DNA from: Microaerobacter geothermalis
GTDB taxonomy: Bacteria; Bacillota; Bacilli; DSM-22679
DNA length: 38,900 nucleotides
Direction: 5' to 3'
Assembly (NCBI RefSeq): GCF_021608135.1
Contig: NZ_JAKIHL010000036.1
Coordinates: 1-38,900, forward strand
Position numbers and translations under genes: made by a program. Of the stretch, positions 38,774 to 38,900 are shown piece after piece; within the stretch, counting starts at the first letter, position 1; every line of letters starts with the position of its first letter. The notes beneath the pieces are model-generated. The model made no database searches. It saw nothing but the letters and a program-made list of their open reading frames with translations, and was not told the origin of the DNA.

Positions 38774-38900
38774 GTGCGCCCAGCATGGGCGATCATCTAT
38801 AGGGTGAAAGTCCCGAACGGGGGCTGGCGAGCGCCTACCGTTAGCCAAGAGCAAGGGTGTCCGCCGCGAGGCGGAATCTGGAGGAAGCTGGAGGCAAACG
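38774..38900 (+). mobile_element. group II intron, 5' end (probably class C), continues past window
   Basis: Starts with GTGCGCCCAGCATGGGCG, a canonical GUGYG 5' splice site, and continues with domain I sequence (CTATAGGGTGAAAGTCCCGA, GTTAGCCAAGAGCAAGGGTG, GTCCGCCGCGAGGCGGA, ATCTGGAGGAAGCTGGAGGC). Its position right after a terminator stem is the class IIC insertion habit. The reverse transcriptase ORF is outside the window. Confidence 0.9.

Overview
The window is a chromosomal segment of a low-to-moderate GC, endospore-forming member of the Bacilli (Bacillota). The evidence is the conserved order ylmC-ylmD-ylmE-sepF-ylmG-ylmH-divIVA-ileS, a yteA-type DksA-like gene, lspA-rluD, and a complete pyrR-pyrP-pyrB-pyrC-carA-carB-pyrK-pyrD-pyrF-pyrE operon. 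This is the Bacillus subtilis gene order with extra DNA spliced in. I cannot name the genus from sequence alone.

Layout. 1-335: an unassigned open frame cut by the window edge, with a fragment of a dispersed repeat. 336-4296: the division and cell-envelope cluster (PRC-barrel sporulation protein, PgeF, PLP-binding YggS protein, SepF, YggT, YlmH, DivIVA). 4297-7540: an Ile T-box leader, ileS and a strong terminator. 7537-12440: an accessory island between ileS and the yteA-like gene. It holds three small minus-strand genes, a Nudix hydrolase, a decayed tyrosine recombinase, two attC-like repeats flanking a RelE/ParE toxin-antitoxin unit, a truncated methyltransferase and a truncated IS200/IS605 element carrying an extra ribbon-helix-helix-like gene. 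12457-27211: yteA-like, lspA, rluD, then the pyrimidine operon. The operon has one sigma-A promoter and three PyrR-type attenuators (before pyrR, pyrP and pyrB). The genes from pyrB onward overlap or nearly touch, and a ~200-bp imperfect palindrome sits between pyrF and pyrE. 27324-32787: mscS (minus strand), a fused msrAB, a DUF1848 protein, and htpG behind a perfect CIRCE operator. 32788-38773: a decaying region with GNAT genes, DUF817 and Nudix remnants, a txpA/Hol_Tox-like type I toxin, a duplicated start of msrA, a frameshifted lipoprotein, an AbrB-like regulator with a zinc-ribbon tail, a COG2426 exporter and a broken Gmad2 lipoprotein. 38774-end: the 5' end of a group II intron, apparently class C, inserted just after a terminator hairpin.

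How the genes work together. The first cluster couples septum assembly to envelope quality control and to isoleucyl-tRNA supply. The pyr operon encodes all de novo UMP steps plus uracil uptake and its own RNA-binding regulator. The msrAB and htpG block is a protein-repair and chaperone neighbourhood. The accessory parts are built from mobile pieces; the most interesting is the recombinase, repeat, TA unit, repeat, methyltransferase arrangement, which looks like a small integron-like cassette array whose recombinase lacks the IntI-specific insert.
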